Made by a program: the position numbers and the translations under genes. A stretch of 42,368 bases of DNA from Oscillospiraceae bacterium (GTDB taxonomy: Bacteria > Bacillota > Clostridia > Oscillospirales > CAG-272). Below the pieces are notes generated by a model. It had not been told where the DNA came from. It searched no databases and was given only the letters and a program-made list of their open reading frames with translations. Positions 39,194 through 42,368 of the stretch are shown here, piece by piece (the first letter of the stretch is position 1; each line of letters opens with the position of its first letter). The DNA lies in contig SVSN01000019.1 of NCBI GenBank assembly GCA_015064285.1, positions 1-42,368 of the forward strand, read 5' to 3'.

Positions 39194-41017
39194 ATGGATA
39201 TGTACGAAAAGTATGTCGGTCAGATCTTCGATAACCGGTACCGGATCGAAAAGCTCATCGGCATCGGCGGCATGGCGATTGTTTACAAAGCCACAGACCT
39301 GCTGATGCGGCGGCTGGTAGCGGTAAAGATTCTGAAAGACGAAATTGCAGGGGACGAGCCGTCGGTAAAACGGTTTAAAAACGAATCCAGAGCCGTCTCC
39401 ATGCTCTCTCACCCCAACATCGTCAATGTTTACGATGTTTCCGTCCGTGACAATATCAAGTATATCGTCATGGAATACGTGGACGGGATCACGCTGAAAA
39501 ACTATATGCGCCACAGACAGGTGCTGAACCTGCGGGAAATTATCAGTTACACCACCCAGATTCTGCGTGCCCTGGATCATGCCCACAAAAAAGGCATCAT
39601 CCACCGGGATATCAAGCCACAGAACATCATGCTGCTGAAAAACGGCGCCATCAAAGTCATGGACTTCGGCATCGCCAAGCTGCCCAATGCAGAAACCGTA
39701 ACCATGACGGACAAGGCCATCGGCACCGTGTATTACATCAGTCCCGAACAGGTAAGCGGCGGACAGATCGATTCCCGCAGTGACCTGTACGCGCTGGGCG
39801 TAATGCTGTACGAAATGGCAACGGGACAGCTGCCTTTCACTGCAGAAACCCCTGTGTCCGTAGCCCTGATGCAGGTAAACGATACCGCCATCCCGCCCCG
39901 GCAGATCAACCCCCAGATCCCTGCAGGTCTGGAACAGATCATTCTTCGTGCCATGCAGAAAGAATCAGACGCCCGGTATCAGAGTGCGGAAGAAATGCTG
40001 GCACATTTCCAGAAGCTGAAGGAAAATCCCCATGTAATTTTCCGGGAAAATGCCAAAGCTGTCCGGAAATCCGACGCCAAAAAGAAGAAAAAGCACGGCA
40101 GCCGCTCCATGTTCCCCATCATTCTGGGGGTAACCATGGCATTTCTCTGTGTGGCGGCAGTGTCCGGCTACTATATCATTGACAAGATTTTCATCAACAG
40201 TGTAGCCAACGAGTATCAGGAAATCCCTGTACGCGATTTTGTAGGAATGTCCTATACGGAAGAACTGGAGGATTTCTTTGACTCCTCTGCCGTATACTAT
40301 CTTCTGAATGTGGAATACCGGTACAGCAACACCGTTGAAGAAGGGAAAATCATCTCCCAGGTTCCCGCTGCAGGTGTAACCAAGAAGTTCCTTGCAGAGA
40401 AACAGAAAATTCAGATCGATCTTGTAGTCAGCAACGGTACAGAAACCACGGTATTGGAAGATTATACTGTACGTGACTACAGAGAAGCGGAAGCAGCGCT
40501 GCGCAAACTTGGCCTGACAGTCGTAATAGAAGAAGCTGCCAGCAACTATCTGGACATCGGATACGTGGTACGTACAGACCCGGCAGCGGGTACCGTTATG
40601 GACATCGGAGATACCGTAACCCTGTACGTCAACTACGGCGCCGACACCATCAAAACTTCCGTTCCTAACTTTGTAGGCATGACGGAAGCAGATGCGCTGA
40701 TCCATGTAATCGAAAACCAGCTGGAAGTGGGCGATGTAACGTATGAACGTTCTTCCAACCCTGCCGGGACCGTTATCAAGCAGTCTGCAGACGCATGGGT
40801 GGAAATTGCCAAGTATTCAAAAATCGATTTTGTCGTCAGCGGCGGTGCCAATTACTCCGGTGACGGTACGTCCATCCCCACCAAGGCAGATCTGTATGTA
40901 CCGACACCCAAACCGGAGCCGGAAACCGAACCGGCTCCCACAGATCCTGATCCCGTTTTACCGGACACAGACGACGATGACGGGAATATCTATACAGAAG
41001 AAGATTTCTTCGGCTGA
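39194..41017 (+). CDS. prkC: Ser/Thr protein kinase with PASTA domains (PrkC/Stk1)
   Basis: A 607-residue membrane kinase sensing muropeptides or lipid II. The kinase domain (~10-275) has IGIGGMAIVYKA, AVKIL (Lys ~41), HRDIKPQN (~137-144) and MDFGIAKL. A Lys/Arg-rich juxtamembrane segment (SDAKKKKKHGSRS) precedes a single transmembrane helix (~307-328). Outside are three PASTA domains (~345-415, 415-482, 484-555; each begins with a pattern like VPNFVGMTEADAL) and a Pro/Glu/Asp-rich end (~565-607). GGGAGAAG precedes ATG 39194. It pairs with prpC upstream and rsgA downstream, which in other Firmicutes is a PrkC substrate. Confidence 0.95.
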   Translation: MDMYEKYVGQIFDNRYRIEKLIGIGGMAIVYKATDLLMRRLVAVKILKDEIAGDEPSVKRFKNESRAVSMLSHPNIVNVYDVSVRDNIKYIVMEYVDGITLKNYMRHRQVLNLREIISYTTQILRALDHAHKKGIIHRDIKPQNIMLLKNGAIKVMDFGIAKLPNAETVTMTDKAIGTVYYISPEQVSGGQIDSRSDLYALGVMLYEMATGQLPFTAETPVSVALMQVNDTAIPPRQINPQIPAGLEQIILRAMQKESDARYQSAEEMLAHFQKLKENPHVIFRENAKAVRKSDAKKKKKHGSRSMFPIILGVTMAFLCVAAVSGYYIIDKIFINSVANEYQEIPVRDFVGMSYTEELEDFFDSSAVYYLLNVEYRYSNTVEEGKIISQVPAAGVTKKFLAEKQKIQIDLVVSNGTETTVLEDYTVRDYREAEAALRKLGLTVVIEEAASNYLDIGYVVRTDPAAGTVMDIGDTVTLYVNYGADTIKTSVPNFVGMTEADALIHVIENQLEVGDVTYERSSNPAGTVIKQSADAWVEIAKYSKIDFVVSGGANYSGDGTSIPTKADLYVPTPKPEPETEPAPTDPDPVLPDTDDDDGNIYTEEDFFG

Positions 41018-41071
41018 TCTCCCGTCAGCTGAAAAAATGTATTGCATCAAGGAAGCAGACAGGTGAACAGC

Positions 41072-42145
41072 GTGACAAAAGGCATCATCACAAAAGGGGT
41101 AGGCGGACTTTACACCGTCATGCCTGTCAGGGCAGAAAGCGGAGCGGAACCCATGCTCTGCCGTGCCAGAGGGAAATTCCGTCTGGATGGGATCACACCG
41201 CTTCCCGGGGATGAAGTAATCGTGATCCCCACCGGGGAAGCGGACGATATACCGGATCTTATTGACACCCCGGAATCCTCTGACGGCAAATCTGCCTCTA
41301 AAAAGGATGAGGTGGATGTAAACTTTGTGATCCGGGAGATTGCAGAGCGGCAGAACACCCTGATCCGGCCGCCCATGGCCAATCTGACCCACCTGTTTGT
41401 GGTACTGCCCTGCGCCGAGCCTTACCCTGACCTTCTGATGGCGGACAAGCTGACGGCCATTGCGGTCAATGCGGGGATCCGGCCGGTGATGATCGTCAAC
41501 AAAGCGGATGTGAACGCCGAAATGGGGGATGCCCTGACGGACATCTATACCAAAGCCGGCTTCCCGGTATTCCTGCTGAGTGCAGCGTCCGGTATGGGCG
41601 TGGACCGACTGGAAGGATATCTGACAGAAGAAGCAGCGGTTTGGGAACAGAACGGCAGACCGATGCGTGCGGCCTTTGCCGGGGTTTCCGGGGCGGGAAA
41701 ATCCACCCTGATGACCCGGATGTATCCGGATCTGGCGCTGAAGACCAACACCGTCAGCCGGAAAATCGAACGGGGCCGCCACACCACCCGCCATGTGGAG
41801 CTGTATCCGGTGAAAGCCGGGGAGCACACCTATTATCTGGCAGACACGCCGGGGTTTTCCATGCTGGACTTTACCCGGTTCAATCTGCTGCCGCTGGAAG
41901 ACCTGCCCGGTGCATTCCCGGAATTTGCAGAATGTCTGGGCGAATGCCGGTACACCAAATGCACCCACACCAAAGAGGAAGGCTGCGCCATTCTGACCAA
42001 GCTGGCAGAAGGAAAAATCGCCCCTGTCCGGCATGAGAGCTTCATCACCATCGGTGAGGAAATCCGCAAAAAGCCCCAGTGGAAGCGGGAAAAGGAAGAA
42101 GAAAATCCCGCACCTGCACGGACGGGACACAGACGGAAGCGGTAA
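41072..42145 (+). CDS. rsgA: Ribosome small-subunit-dependent GTPase A
   Basis: A 357-residue circularly permuted GTPase that checks 30S maturation. An OB-fold (~1-90) is followed by the G domain in permuted order: G4 NKAD (~145), G1 GVSGAGKST (~203-211), G3 DTPGFS, and a zinc finger with CLGECRYTKCTHTKEEGC. The OB-fold contains an extra acidic/serine-rich stretch between VIPTGEADD and VNFVIREI (about 25 residues). GTG 41072 was chosen because AGGTGA lies 6 bases upstream and VTKGIITKG matches the family start; earlier in-frame TTG and GTG codons are less well placed. It starts 54 bases after prkC. Confidence 0.94.
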   Translation: MTKGIITKGVGGLYTVMPVRAESGAEPMLCRARGKFRLDGITPLPGDEVIVIPTGEADDIPDLIDTPESSDGKSASKKDEVDVNFVIREIAERQNTLIRPPMANLTHLFVVLPCAEPYPDLLMADKLTAIAVNAGIRPVMIVNKADVNAEMGDALTDIYTKAGFPVFLLSAASGMGVDRLEGYLTEEAAVWEQNGRPMRAAFAGVSGAGKSTLMTRMYPDLALKTNTVSRKIERGRHTTRHVELYPVKAGEHTYYLADTPGFSMLDFTRFNLLPLEDLPGAFPEFAECLGECRYTKCTHTKEEGCAILTKLAEGKIAPVRHESFITIGEEIRKKPQWKREKEEENPAPARTGHRRKR

Positions 42146-42178
42146 ATCATTTGATACACATGATAAAGGAGCTGTCAT

Positions 42179-42368
42179 ATGGAATCTTCCCGTATAATCC
42201 CCGATAAGCCCGGCTTCGGCGATGTATTGAATCGGGTCGTGCAGTTTATTGTGTGCGGCCTGATTGAAATGGGTGTATACATTGTGATCATGCTGCCCCT
42301 GTTCTCTTTGGCCCGCGGTATGTTTGAGAACGATGAAAGCGCCCTCAATGCTCTGCCGCCATTTTTCT
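42179..42368 (+). CDS. Membrane protein, truncated by the window edge
   Basis: The first 63 codons are open to the edge. ATG 42179 follows AAAGGAG by 7 bases, so the start is secure. The N-terminus (MESSRIIPDKPGFGDVLNR) leads into a hydrophobic segment (VVQFIVCGLIEMGVYIVIML) and a second at PLFSLARG. I do not recognise the family from this fragment. It follows rsgA by 33 bases and is probably co-transcribed; rpe often occupies this place in relatives, but this is not rpe. Confidence 0.7.
   Translation, partial: MESSRIIPDKPGFGDVLNRVVQFIVCGLIEMGVYIVIMLPLFSLARGMFENDESALNALPPFF

Overview
The window looks like a chromosomal segment of an anaerobic Clostridia-type Firmicute, plausibly a gut Oscillospirales or Christensenellales relative. 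It carries remA, a PrpC/PrkC PASTA-kinase pair, a YlbF-family protein, rubrerythrin, an SLH surface protein and the Firmicute cluster yicC-remA-gmk-rpoZ-priA-def-fmt-rsmB-rlmN-prpC-prkC-rsgA. Shine-Dalgarno sites are strong and many promoters are near-consensus sigma-A type. I see no phage genes, transposase, CRISPR array or rRNA. The species cannot be named from the sequence alone.

Layout. (1) 1-6504, mostly minus strand: a promoter and RBS for a gene just beyond the left edge, a heparinase II/III-type polysaccharide lyase with an acyltransferase, a plus-strand rubrerythrin, tRNA-Leu, two tandem tyrosine-phosphatase paralogues and a small membrane protein. (2) 6585-8636, plus strand: NusG-domain-II protein, Gx transporter protein and ApbE flavin transferase, a probable membrane redox or flavinylation module that starts on an almost leaderless transcript. 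(3) 8665-17946: miaB, a YlbF protein with a cysteine-rich tail, mutS, mutL, tgt and lplA (tRNA modification, mismatch repair, lipoylation). (4) 18073-21403: a large SLH surface protein with a beta-helix-like part and five or six copies of an unrecognised repeat of about 100 residues. (5) 21516-21799: tRNA-His, tRNA-Arg and tRNA-Gly on the minus strand. (6) 21998-24104: a DUF5685 protein, a J-domain protein with a cysteine-rich tail, and a membrane protein. (7) 24236-26092: a GH127 beta-L-arabinofuranosidase. (8) 26252 to the right edge: the long housekeeping cluster, with a GH35 beta-galactosidase inserted between remA and gmk.

Themes. Three cytoplasmic carbohydrate-active enzymes (heparinase-like lyase, GH127, GH35) sit among housekeeping genes and suggest use of plant or host glycans taken up as oligosaccharides. 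The right-hand cluster couples GTP supply, transcription, replication restart, initiator-tRNA and N-terminal processing, rRNA methylation, Ser/Thr kinase signalling and ribosome assembly.

The least-explained parts are the DUF5685 / J-domain / membrane-protein locus, the SLH protein's repeat, the N-terminal module apparently shared by the phosphatases and the lyase, cysteine-cluster tails on two unrelated proteins, promoters nested inside terminator-like dyads, a nested hairpin upstream of mutS, and a short AT-rich repeat that abuts several genes.
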